The notes under the pieces are model-generated. The model saw only the letters and a list, made by a program, of their open reading frames with translations. It was not told the origin of the DNA and did not search any database. The translations under genes and the position numbers were made by a program. A DNA stretch of 64,000 nt from Arctic95D-9 sp035967665. GTDB taxonomy: Bacteria; Verrucomicrobiota; Verrucomicrobiia; Verrucomicrobiales; DEV007. The stretch lies in contig JAYWLB010000088.1 in assembly GCA_035967665.1 (NCBI GenBank), forward strand, positions 1 through 64,000. The letters are read 5' to 3'. Positions 43,739 through 54,800 of this stretch are shown in pieces. How positions within the stretch are numbered: position 1 is the first letter of the stretch; each line of letters starts with the position of its first letter.

Positions 43739-45487
43739 CTAGGTGTCGTATTTCTCCGGAACTTCACCTTCGTGCTCAATGTAGAAAGCCGTTTGCACCA
43801 CGTTCAGACCGTAGTTCGCAATCAATTCGAACTGGTTGTTCATGTCGATAGCGATCATTTCCACTTTCACAGAATCAGGCTCTGTACTCATCCGGCGCAT
43901 CGCCCGTTTGTTAAACTGCTTCCGCATTTTGTCCGTTGTGTTCTCGATCGCCTCGGCAAGCCTCAGCTTCTCCTCGGACGCCCCGTTCGCGAGGGTATCC
44001 ATATAGAGATCGATCAGTTCGACAATTTTACCCGAAAACTCCATGATGCTGGCATAACCTTCATCGTTAAAGGACCGGTTCTTCGTATACTTTTTCTGCG
44101 TTATCTGAACCAGCCGGTAGATCGCGTCGGATACCTCCTCGAGCTCGGAAACAATCCTCAGCATTCGGCTAACGGATCTTGCATTCTCCCCACTCAATTC
44201 CGCCGCTGAAGTTTTGACGAGATACTCCGTGATATCGTGAGTCATCACATCAGCGTCATCCTCGAGCTTTTTAAGTCGATTGACCTCTGCTCCGAGATCG
44301 GTTTCTGAATTCTGAAGAATATTCAAATACCCCTTAAACATTTCACGGGTGACCTCACCCAGCTGCAACGTCGCTTTCTCAGCCTCGGGAATATTAAGCT
44401 CCCCGATATCCACCATACCTCCCGTGAGAAAGCGGAGCCGGGGTGCCTCGGATGCGTCCGTCGACTTAACCCACTTAGTAACGATGTTCGCAATCTGCGG
44501 AACAAACCAAATCAGAGCGAGAATATTCAGAAAATTAAACAGCGAGTGAAAAATCGCCAGTTTAAAGCCCACGTCGGAATCATGCTTCTCCGTCCGGAAA
44601 CCTTCCGGAAGCATATCACCCAGTGCACCCACCATACCGAGAAACGGGAAAAACAGAATCAAGACCCAGAGCACGCCTAAGACATTAAACAAAAAGTGCG
44701 CACGGGCAGCTCGCTTCGCATTTGTCGAGGTCCCCACCGATGCCAGCCAGGCAGTCACGGTCGTGCCGATATTTTCACCGAGCACAATCGCAGCCGACTC
44801 TTCAAAGCCAATCCATCCCTGAATGGCGAGGGTCACCGTGATGGCCATCGCCGCTGAGGACGACTGGACGACTAAAGTCAGGATGATCCCGACTACGAGA
44901 AATAAGAGAATCGAGAGATACCCCTTCCCTGAAATGCTGGAAACAAATTCCTGAATACCCTGCGCCTGCGCCTGAACAGCAGCGTCAGTGCTGGTCAGCA
45001 TGCTCTGCACATCAGGAACGGAATCCTTCAGGAGATGAAGACCATAGAAGAGGAGGCCGAAACCTATCAACGTTTCGCCAAAACTCTTCAGTCTGTTCTT
45101 TCCCACAAAGAACAGGGGAAGCCCCACCCCGATAATCGGAAGAGCGACCTTCGAGAGAGAAAATTTCCCAACCGTAGCAATGATCCAGGCCGTAAGCGTC
45201 GTGCCCAGATTCGCACCCATGATCACCCCAATTGACTCAACCAGGGTGAGAAGACCGGCATTCACAAAGCTCACCACCATAACGGTCGTGGCGGACGAAG
45301 ACTGAATCAGCCCCGTCGTGAGAATCCCTGTTCCGACCCCCGCAAAGCGATTACGGGTCATGGTAGACATGATTCGTCGCATCCTGTCGCCCGCGGTGCG
45401 CTGAATCCCCTCACTCATCACTTTCATCCCGTAAAGGAAAACGCCAAGTGCGCCGAGAATTTTTAGAATCAGAATCAGTGTAGCCAT
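43739..45487 (-). CDS. Na/phosphate cotransporter with PhoU-like C-terminus
   Basis: This 582-residue inner-membrane protein has about nine membrane segments and the two inverted QSSSA motifs of the family (QSSSATT at residue 62 and QSSSAAM in the second half). Each half also has a GxNxGTT block (GANLGTTLTAW and GENIGTTVTAW). From about residue 370 a soluble PhoU-like four-helix domain follows. It moves phosphate with sodium, and the PhoU part may sense phosphate. The length is normal for the family. Confidence 0.92.
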   Translation of the reverse strand: MATLILILKILGALGVFLYGMKVMSEGIQRTAGDRMRRIMSTMTRNRFAGVGTGILTTGLIQSSSATTVMVVSFVNAGLLTLVESIGVIMGANLGTTLTAWIIATVGKFSLSKVALPIIGVGLPLFFVGKNRLKSFGETLIGFGLLFYGLHLLKDSVPDVQSMLTSTDAAVQAQAQGIQEFVSSISGKGYLSILLFLVVGIILTLVVQSSSAAMAITVTLAIQGWIGFEESAAIVLGENIGTTVTAWLASVGTSTNAKRAARAHFLFNVLGVLWVLILFFPFLGMVGALGDMLPEGFRTEKHDSDVGFKLAIFHSLFNFLNILALIWFVPQIANIVTKWVKSTDASEAPRLRFLTGGMVDIGELNIPEAEKATLQLGEVTREMFKGYLNILQNSETDLGAEVNRLKKLEDDADVMTHDITEYLVKTSAAELSGENARSVSRMLRIVSELEEVSDAIYRLVQITQKKYTKNRSFNDEGYASIMEFSGKIVELIDLYMDTLANGASEEKLRLAEAIENTTDKMRKQFNKRAMRRMSTEPDSVKVEMIAIDMNNQFELIANYGLNVVQTAFYIEHEGEVPEKYDT

Positions 45488-45694
45488 GGTCTCAAAACAA
45501 GGTTAACGACTCTGCCTTAAGTAACGTTTTTGTCACGCCTAAAATAATTCAGTTTTCCAGATCCCTTTGCGGAAACCACTACGGCCCCGAACGGCCCCGG
45601 CAATCCCCGGATAAGAAACGGAATTCGCGCGAAATCGATCCGGCAAATGCGAGAGAGAATCATTTGAAGAACTTCCACCTCTCTAGCGAGCCAC

Positions 45695-45723
45695 AAAAAA
45701 AAGCGCCGGATAGTTCCGGCGCT
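45695..45723 (-). terminator. Rho-independent terminator after the TpsB gene
   Basis: AGCGCCGGA / TCCGGCGCT at 45702-45723 is a perfect 9-bp stem with a 4-base loop. On the minus strand it is followed by eight T. It lies 44 bp after the TpsB stop and probably ends the whole two-partner transcript. Confidence 0.92.
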
Positions 45724-45766
45724 CACTTCATACTCTTTGCCGATTCGGCAGAGGCTCTCCCGACCT

Positions 45767-48286
45767 CTAGAAGGTGGCGCGCGCGCCAACATGCCATCTA
45801 CCCTCATTGCCGTCATCGAAGCCATCTTCAGTGACCTGCAAGCCGTAGTCGACACGCAAGGTGAACCAGTTCTCACGCTGGTATCGGAAACCCAAACCGA
45901 CACTTCCCAAAGTCGTGTCCTGCTGGCCGATCGTCGGCTCGTGAAAACCAAGACTTCCAAAGTCGTAGAAGACAAGACCATAGGCACCATCCCGAACATT
46001 CGTAAATCCGGAGAAGACGGAAGGATAAACAGTAGGGGTGCGAACCTCAACCGTTCCCACGACACCGCGGTCTCCATTCACGATACGCTGCTCGAAGCCG
46101 CGGACACTGTCATAACCACCTGCACCCAGCGTCTCGCTGGAAAGGAGATTGGAATTAGACATCTGAAACTGCATCCGGCTGTAAAGAGACCAACCCTCAG
46201 GAAGCCGCTGATCGCGCTCAAGCATGACACGTCCATACGTGTAATTGGCAGAGGCACCCGGTCTTTGGCTTGCGAAAATAGCATCCGTATTTCCGTTGGT
46301 GTTATCTCCGGGACTGGAGACCACTTCTGAATCAAGAGTCCACACACCCGTCTGATCTTTAGCAATCATGTTGTATCCGAGGCTGTATTGAACAATCTCA
46401 GAGGTTGTGTCGAAGACGGATACATTACCAAACTCCAGTGCACTGTTGCTGGACTTGAAGTCCATCCCAAATTCGAGCTCGTGGGAAACGCGTCCGATGC
46501 TCGGAAGCGGGATCCCGTAGCGACCGCTGATCTGCTTGTTCACACCACCGGTAGTGATCGGTCCGCCGGGAGTGTTGATCAGAGATTCACTGTCAACATA
46601 CGCACCCAACAGCGTCACCTGGTGTCTCCATGGGAGATAGGAGGCAAACACCCCACTGTGGCCGAAGATGCTTGCATCGCTGTCATCGAAATTCGTCGTA
46701 AACTGATAACTCAGGATCGTATCAAGACCGAAGAAAAGCGGTCCGGTAAGACTTGTTCCGAAGAGCGCCCGGCTTTCACCGAGAGCGGAATTGCCCGAGT
46801 TCTCATAAGCGACATAGCCGGAAAGCTCGCGGAACGACTGGCTTCGCAAAATCACATCCGTTTCACCGTAGCCATCACCGGGGCTGAAGATGAGATCCAC
46901 CTGACGGGTGGGATGCTTGTTAATCCAATCAAGATCCTCTGTCAGATCGCTTTCGCGGATAACCTCGCCGCGCTCGGTCCGGATCTGGCTGGCGAGTGCA
47001 CGCCCCTCAGAACTGCTGGCACCCTCTACCACCACATCGCCAAGACGACCTTCGATGATAACAAGCTGGAGAACACCACCTGTGATCTCCTGCTCAGGAA
47101 CGAGCACATCCACCACCGGAAAATCGCTCTTACGATAAGCTACAATCGCTTCACGAACCATCTGGTTCAGGCTGCCAAGGGTGAGAGAATCACCGATTCT
47201 CGATGCGAACACTCCGTAAACTTTAGGCGGAAGATCGACTCCTTCAGCGGAAACACCCGAAATACCACTGGCTCTCGCGGAAACTTCCCTGGTTGAACGA
47301 ACCACACGAATACCGCGAAGATTCGACGTCAGAGGGGTTGCGTCGAGGGAAGCACTACCGCCCGAGTATGGGCCCGAAGCATCAGGTGTTGTGTAGGAAA
47401 CCGGTTGAACTTTGTCATTGGAATGAGCGAATGGATTGCGCCACTCCGTCTTATGAGCACCGGGCTCGCCGCCACCAGCTTCGCTCGTTCCGCGCCTCCA
47501 CCACACTTCGAAAGGCTTCTCATTCTCCCTTCCTTTGTAGACGAGATTGTTATCCTTGTAATAAGAGGAACCGGCATCAAACGGCTTCAGCGTTCCCTGA
47601 CTTACGGTCTCGGGAGCCTCTTGATTTCCAATATAATTGGATCCGGCCATGCTCTGAGACTCGACTTGAATCAATGCAGAATTAGGATCGGCCGGCGGAC
47701 GATTCACTGTAGCACGGCGCTCCATTTCCTTCGCCTCCCGCTTGGCTTCGTTCTCCTCTTTAATGGCTTCGTATTTAGCGACACGGCGATCACGTATGCG
47801 CTCTTTGCGTGTAATCTGATCAGGAGTTCGCAAATCCGGGAGTGGCGGAAGGTCGATAAGAGATTCTTCCGGAGTAGGAGGAGGTAGCTCACCCCAAAAC
47901 TGATCATCACCAAATGGCTGCAGGCGGCTGCCTGACGCGGTGAGTGCGTTATCGTTCGAATTGATGGAGTTCCTGACTGTCACCTCCTGTGACCGCTCCT
48001 TCATTTTCTGAGGGTCGTTCTTCACAACCTTAGCGACGCGTTGTCCAAAGGTCGCGCTGCCCGTATCTGCGCTCGTGCGGGTATAACTGCGGCTTTCCTC
48101 CTGAGCGTCCATGATCGCCCGGTTCTTTTCACGCTTCTCTCTCCATGAAAGCTTATGATCAGGGTCACCCAGATCCAAATTAGGAATTGGAGGAAGAGCA
48201 CCGAGCTCGGAATCCTGAGCACTCACATGCGTAAGGGACGCAAGACCAACAACAAGGACGACTAATGTGAGTGTGTAAAATTTCAT
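45767..48286 (-). CDS. TpsB outer-membrane transporter (ShlB/FhaC family)
   Basis: This 839-residue protein has a signal peptide (residues 1-23, cleavage near VSA-Q). It has a POTRA domain at about 360-415 (VDVLVPEQEI, then LQLVIIEGRLGDVVVEG) and a C-terminal barrel with the conserved VRGF motif, ending in Phe. It exports the two TpsA proteins encoded just upstream. It is longer than FhaC/ShlB (about 550-590). Residues 24-335 are a hydrophilic region with a repeated LPPxPxL element and charged helix (about 30-68 and 143-185), which would lie in the periplasm. The frame extends to 48361, but ATG 48286 starts the signal peptide. A hairpin lies 19 bp before it. Confidence 0.9.
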   Translation of the reverse strand: MKFYTLTLVVLVVGLASLTHVSAQDSELGALPPIPNLDLGDPDHKLSWREKREKNRAIMDAQEESRSYTRTSADTGSATFGQRVAKVVKNDPQKMKERSQEVTVRNSINSNDNALTASGSRLQPFGDDQFWGELPPPTPEESLIDLPPLPDLRTPDQITRKERIRDRRVAKYEAIKEENEAKREAKEMERRATVNRPPADPNSALIQVESQSMAGSNYIGNQEAPETVSQGTLKPFDAGSSYYKDNNLVYKGRENEKPFEVWWRRGTSEAGGGEPGAHKTEWRNPFAHSNDKVQPVSYTTPDASGPYSGGSASLDATPLTSNLRGIRVVRSTREVSARASGISGVSAEGVDLPPKVYGVFASRIGDSLTLGSLNQMVREAIVAYRKSDFPVVDVLVPEQEITGGVLQLVIIEGRLGDVVVEGASSSEGRALASQIRTERGEVIRESDLTEDLDWINKHPTRQVDLIFSPGDGYGETDVILRSQSFRELSGYVAYENSGNSALGESRALFGTSLTGPLFFGLDTILSYQFTTNFDDSDASIFGHSGVFASYLPWRHQVTLLGAYVDSESLINTPGGPITTGGVNKQISGRYGIPLPSIGRVSHELEFGMDFKSSNSALEFGNVSVFDTTSEIVQYSLGYNMIAKDQTGVWTLDSEVVSSPGDNTNGNTDAIFASQRPGASANYTYGRVMLERDQRLPEGWSLYSRMQFQMSNSNLLSSETLGAGGYDSVRGFEQRIVNGDRGVVGTVEVRTPTVYPSVFSGFTNVRDGAYGLVFYDFGSLGFHEPTIGQQDTTLGSVGLGFRYQRENWFTLRVDYGLQVTEDGFDDGNEGRWHVGARATF

Positions 48287-48304
48287 CAACTTCTCAAATA
48301 GAAA

Positions 48305-48330
48305 AGGGTGAAGAGATACCTCTTCACCCT
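48305..48330 (-). promoter_or_regulatory. Hairpin between TpsA and TpsB genes, possible attenuator
   Basis: AGGGTGAAGAG at 48305-48315 and CTCTTCACCCT at 48320-48330 form a perfect 11-bp stem with a 4-base loop. On the minus strand it is followed by a T-rich TTTCTATTT and, soon after, the TpsB start. It could lower TpsB expression relative to TpsA by partial termination, or protect the upstream mRNA. Confidence 0.6.
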
Positions 48331-48423
48331 CGATATTGAAAGAGAACCACTTAATTCGCAAGAGGAATATTCAAAATTTTGAACGTTCTCTTATTTAGGA
48401 ATCCTTAAGTAATCCTCTTTCTC

Positions 48424-48830
48424 TTAATAATCGCGAACCGGGGCTCCGAAGATGCGGAGACTCGAATAGCGACTTGTGCCTGGATAATATACGTAAGAGG
48501 CGTTACCGATCGGTCCGACCTTCCGCTGAGCACGGGCACGTCGACGGCGCGCTTCCTCATCCAATTCTTCATCGGAAAAGCGATCACGCTGTGGTCCGAA
48601 GATCGAGTCCAGGGCCTCCTCTGCGTTATTGCCGTTTGTATCGCCGTGAGCGTCTTCATCCGACTCAAACAACGCGAGACTTCCGTAAAGGTCGCTCTCA
48701 CCTTCGCCAAGGACACCGTCCTCTGACTCCTCGTCACCGCGTCCGAAGACATCGAAGAAGCCTGCGAATACGAATGGATCGTAGTTGAAGTCGATTGGAG
48801 GAATAATGATTGGAGGTGGGACAAACACTG
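48424..48830 (-). other. Conserved C-terminal tail of TpsA exoprotein 1
   Basis: The tail has a Pro-rich PPIIIPPIDFNYDPF segment, an acidic run, an EEALDSIFG motif, an Arg-rich stretch and the end SYVYYPGTSRYSSLRIFG. The same order is found in TpsA 2, so it looks like a functional module. It could be a retention or processing domain, as in the prodomain of FhaB. Confidence 0.6.
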
Positions 48831-51800
48831 GAGGCGTCGGAAAGACGGACGCAACCGGCTCAATGGCATCGTAATAGAGGGTGTATCGCCCGCTTCCACT
48901 GACACCGTTCCGATCACGATAGACTGAGGCTGATGAACCGAGGGCTCCGGCAACCAGTGTATCAATATTAAAGACACCGCCAGGCTCGTTCACGGTGGCA
49001 ACAGAACCACCCTGATCACCTGATGCATCGGTTGGGAAAACACCGGCCTGCTCGGAGAGCCCCGCTGAGAACATGGCATCATCCCACCAGAGATCCGGAG
49101 TCAGATAAACCTCGTCATCACGTCCTGCCAGCATTCCGCTACCATTGAAAGGAGTAGCGAAGTCAGCCGGAGCCTCAACAAACTCTCTTCCGCTCTTCTC
49201 ATTCAGGCGGGTTGAGTCCTCGATGAGGTTCATTGAACGGGAAGGAGCGTAGATCTCGAGGCGACTGTTCGCCCCGTATCCCCCACTCGTAAAGACACTG
49301 TCTACAGCGGTGAGACTTCCCGTTCCCCCGTAAAATGGAAACTTACGGCTTACTGCAATCTGGGTGTTTCCACTGGTGGACTGCGATGAGACATCCGGAT
49401 CAGCATGACCAATCAGAACATCCGTGAAATCGCCGCTTCCGCCGATAGCGACGGTAATATTTCCGCTACGTGCGCCGAACGCTTCGGACTGGAACACCGA
49501 GGTATTGGAACCACCCGGATCTACGATGCGATCGCCGTTACCAATCATCACATAGTTGTTTAGACCGACAACAAAAGTTCCCGGAATCACTGAAGCGGAT
49601 GAGTTTTGAACACCTCCCGTGCCGGTGACATTGCCACCAACGAGAACCGTCACATTACCCTCAACATCACCAGTGACACCCGGGCCACCGTTTCCGATCT
49701 GCGCAAAGGCACCATAAACGGGTGCATCCACAACCCCCGCAGCAGTTGTTCCGCCTTTCATATCAAGGTCGTTTGCAATAACAACGGTGACATTACCTGA
49801 ATGATCAGCATTGATGACATCTCCGTTAGAACCGTTTTGGTTCTCAATTGCGACATGACCAATTTTGGCGAAGTGAAAGCCTGAACCAACCGCATTCTGA
49901 TTGATCGCATTACCACTGACAATGGTCTGATTGTCAGTCCCGGGATCTCCCGGCGCACCTTCCGTCCGCTGTGATCCGGTGATGCTGGCGCTTCCTCCTA
50001 CATAAACGGAGATGTCCCCGCTCGACGGAGCGTCCAGCTGATAGCCACCGTTTCCGATCGCGGCAAAACCACCGACAGTCGAGGCACCCAGAACCGTATT
50101 TCCACCAACTTCATACCAGGCATTAGGCGTGGCTAGCAAAGTAAGATTACGACCGACCATGACACTGATGTCGCCTGCGAATCCGACAGCAACGCCGCCG
50201 AACCTTGCCGGATCATTACCCAGATCAGAAGCGTATCCATGTCCAATCTGTGCAGAGGAAGCGAAGGCCCCCATGCCGCCATACAACTCAAGATCGCCAC
50301 CGGCAACCACTGATACATTCGAACTCGCGCTACTGCCGTTAACATCTTCGCCATTGCTCAAGGTAATGATATCCAGGTTATTGCTGATACCACCATGACC
50401 GATCACAACCGGGTTCAAAGTGGAAGCATCCGGGATCGCGAGAGCATTCTGGTAATTCTCGGGATTTCCATACTCTGAAGCGGCAGCGGCATCGAGCTTA
50501 ATGCTTCCTCCGGCGTTCACTTCGATATCGCCCATGAGGGTGATTCCATTCTGAGCGTAGGTCGCGTTATTACCATCCGCACGGTCACCGTCACCAACGC
50601 CGTGCCCGATTCGAGTCCAGCGCTGTCTTCCATTTCCGTTCTCCAGAGTGATATCGCCACCGGCATTTACTGTGATGTCACCGATCTTATCGCCATCATC
50701 ATAAGCGAGGTTCTGATACCGCAGGATATCAGTATTGATACCGCCGTGTCCAATCTGGACACCGACATTACCGGTACGGTAGCCTCGAACGTCAGTCGAT
50801 GTGATCAAGCCCTGGTCGAAAATGTCCATCGCACGGGCGTTCCAGAACAACCCTTCTTCAGAATGCTTCATCGTTATGGAACCGCCTGCATCGACCGAAA
50901 TATCCGAAGTGGGATTATCGATGTTGTAAGTGATTGTATGATTGATTCCCCCGGTATAGGTGATCGTCGCGGTATTGCCATTGATCGTCGTGACGATATC
51001 CGTGCTCTCTCCATCGAAGTAGAAATTCTCAGTTCTATCAAAATTGCCACCCGTCTGCCCCCAGTCATCAGTGGTCTGGTGGCCGATTTTTGCAAGACCG
51101 TCCTCGTAAATGCCGCCCAGCAAATTGACATCACCTCCAGCGTCGACGTCAATTTTACCTGAGAACGAGAGGAAACCGGAGCGATAGCCCCCGTGCCCGA
51201 TCAGAGCGTAATCACGGGTATCCTCCCACTCAAAGCGAGTGCCGTTTCGGCGGGCGAAAGTGGCCCCTTCTTTGACACCTGAAATGTTAATGTCACCGCC
51301 TGCGTTCACCGTGATATCACCGGCAATGAGACTCGCAGTCTCATAGTCAGCCAACTCGTAACCACCGTGCCCGATCTGGGCGAAATCGGCGATCCCGTTT
51401 CCGGCTTCAAGATTCACATCACCTGCAACATCAACGTCGATGTTACCGGTCAAAGTCATGAAGGTCAGAGAGCGGTTCAAGCTCGTGCCACGCTCACCGA
51501 GAATGGAATTGGCGCCACTGTTACCGACCAGCGGATCGATACTGGCATTGGTGAAAAACTCACTTTCGATTCGAAAGTTAACCAGTTCCTGGAATCGGTC
51601 AGTTCGGTTCGGCGTATAGCCGGACTCCTCTGCCCAGACTGCGAAGGAGGATCCACCATGGCCCACCATCGCAAAGCGACGATCGCGGCGCGATGCCAAC
51701 CCGAGATCTCCGTCGGCTCCTGATCCGTTCTCTGAAGTGTCTTCAGTCTCATAGGCGATCACATTCAAACCGCCGGTAACGGACTTGATCGAGATATCAC

Positions 51801-54800
51801 CGTCGAAATGGTTTACGACACTGCCATCGAGCGCTTCAACGGTAAGAACCCCCAAAGTCGGATCGGAGAGCCCGTATCCCTCATTACGCCTGTCCGTGCC
51901 GGGAACGTAAGTATCATTCGCAGCCGCTTGCGCAATATTAGTGGAGCCACTGAAGAGTTCGCCCCTTCTGAGAAGTGGATCCCGGAAATCTTCCGCCGAT
52001 GCAAAAAAGCGAATCTGCGCATCTGCAACGCTGGTCGGATCCCAGTAGGCATAACCAAGCGTGGCGTGGCCAATGATAGCGGCGTCGCGGGTCTGACTGC
52101 CGGCAATCACATCAATATTTCCGTAGGCCTGCACCTGAATATCTCCGTGATAGGAACCAAACTGTCCGCTGCCACCGTGTCCGATATGAGCCGGAGCATT
52201 GCCTCCTGAATTGTTTTCATCGTTTCCGGGGCTGTTGGCAGAACCGAGGCGCTGCAGGCCCTGAACAAGCACTCTACCCGCCTGGGTGGAGGTCGCTGTG
52301 ATCACACCGTCTTCCGAGTAATCCACACTGTTGGGATCGACTCCCGCGAGAACATTGATGTTACCATAAACACCTGCGAGACGTCCGATCGACATCGCGA
52401 CGCGGTCATTGCTCGAACCGTTCATGGAGAAACGACGAACGAATTCACCGTTCTCAACACCACCGTTGTTGAGAGAGCGGTTATCCGCCCAACCGGTGGC
52501 ATCACCACCGTGCCCGATCTGCGCCGCGCCCTGTGAACGTCCACCACCATTAACCTCGATGTCCCTGGCCGCGATCAGATTGATATCAGCTGTCTTCGCT
52601 GCCGTTCCCGCACCACTCTCCGGGCGAAGTCCGCCCATAGTGTCTTCGCTGTAACCGGCAACATTGATTTTGGAATGCTCGTGGATCTGCTGCCACCACC
52701 AGTTACCAACCCGTGAACTGTTGTAATGATTCGCATAGGGAATGAAGGTTCCATTAGCCTCGTCACCTTCAATGCCTCCACTACCGTTGTGATCAACCGT
52801 AGTCGTTCCGGGGGCTGCCGTTCCGGAGTAGGCACTGTCCACGAGGACACCAAACTGATTGATGGCATAAACGCCATCGACAATCCCGTCACCATTGATG
52901 TCGCGCTCCTGACCGAAGGCATTGCCCACGATACCTACAGCGGGATTGTCATCCAGCTCGAGTGCGCGCGTATCCAGATCAACATCAAAAGCATTGATTA
53001 CATTATTGGCGCGATGTCCAAACACCTGACCGGAGTCATGAAACCCGATCTGAGCGTAAAGGCTTTCCGAGTTGGTATCAGCCGCGCTCAAAACGATGGA
53101 GTATGCCGCGAGACTGGTATCACCGAAGCGGGAACCCACTTCAATGTGCCTGTTCATGTTTCTATTACCGACGTAGATCGATCCGAAATTCTCGGCGAAC
53201 TCGCCCCGCTCGACGTAATAGTTAAAGACCTGCTGAGGAGTCACCGCAGCGGGATTCGTCGACGATCCACTCAAACCGTCCACTGGGAGATCATAGACAT
53301 TCCCAAAGGGAACCGCTCCAATGTCAAAGTCAGACTCGGCACCGCCCCAACCTCCGATGAGATTGATTGAGCCACCACCGGAAGTACGGATGTGGTTCTC
53401 GATGATAATGTCACCGCCTGCGAAAGCTGCGAAGGACGCTTTTGAATTCGTCCACTGAACTGAAAAGTTCCTAGGGTGATTGGGATCATTATAACCGACC
53501 GTGTAGTCGTTCTGACCAATCATACCCAATGAAGTTGTAGTTGTGTTGCCTCCGGCAGCCATACCGGCGAGATCAACATCATCGAAGTAGATATCGCTGC
53601 CCGCTCCCTCTGTCATGACAATGACTGAGGTGCCGCCTTCGAGAAGTTCATTAATTGTCGCGATTTCGATTTCGTTGAATCCTGCAGCGTTATTGAAATA
53701 CCCCACATGAACGGTGCCCGGATCAAAAAGAACCGTTCCCGCATCGCCCGAAACAGCGTTGGCTGAAACGCTTCCACCGAGAGCGAGACGCTCTTTACCG
53801 GAAACCTCAACAAAGCCACCTGAACCGGTGGCTCCGAATGCTGAAGCGCTGATCTCACCACGGAAGGTCGTGTCATGATTCGCCCAGACGATGATTGAAC
53901 CGGCATCGCCGAGAGTCGCATCAGAAGTCAATTTCGCACCCGAGTTAATAACCGTTACGTCAGCCTCGCGCAAACCCACGTCTGTTCCGCGAAACTCGCC
54001 ACCAACGCGGATCCGGCCACCGGCAGCAGTTCCGTTCACACTCAGATTGGCATCGCTTCCGATTTCAACTTCGGTCGCGGTCACATCGATCTGACCACCT
54101 TCACCGGTGCTCGCAGTGGCAAAAGCACCGCCATTCACAGAAGAAGTTGTTTCCGCATCAATCGCAATAGAACCACCATGAGTCACACCGTTGGCTGAAA
54201 GCGTTGAATCACTTGTCTGAGAAACCGAATTTCCGGCCACAGCAATCGATCCACCACGCACAACGCCATTGGCGGTCATATCGCCCGCAACCGTCACATC
54301 ACCCGAGGTGGAAGTAACCTGAATATCTCCGCCGGAGGCACCACTCTGAGCAACAATCTGAGATCCCTGCCCCAGGTTGATATTTCCGCTTCCGCCGGAA
54401 GCCATCAGCCTGACCCGTCCGTTCGAACGGGTAGCTCCCGTTGCGCGAACCGCCCCGGTGTTGTTGATCGCAAGAGCGTAAACGTTGCCGTGCGCCTTCA
54501 TTTCGACCGATGCACCACTAACACTACCTGAGTTGCTAATACCGGTTCCCTCATAATCAGAGGCACCTTGAATCGTAATTTTGGCTTCGCCCGCCTGATT
54601 GAGAAGAATATCCCCACCTGACCCGAGGGCGATCGTTCCATTAAGCGCGCCGATTTGACCTTCATTCTCAACAAAACCACCGAGAAGGATAACATCGCCT
54701 CCCGCTGAGGAGATCGTTCCGAAGTTCGAAACTCCTGTCGAGGAATCGCCATAAAAACGATTCGTTCCACCGGCCATGAAATCATCATCATCGATATCGA

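Noticed and set aside
46388..47296. Plus-strand frame of 302 codons within the TpsB gene
   Set aside because: Antisense to the POTRA and barrel region, which has clear motifs; this frame has none.
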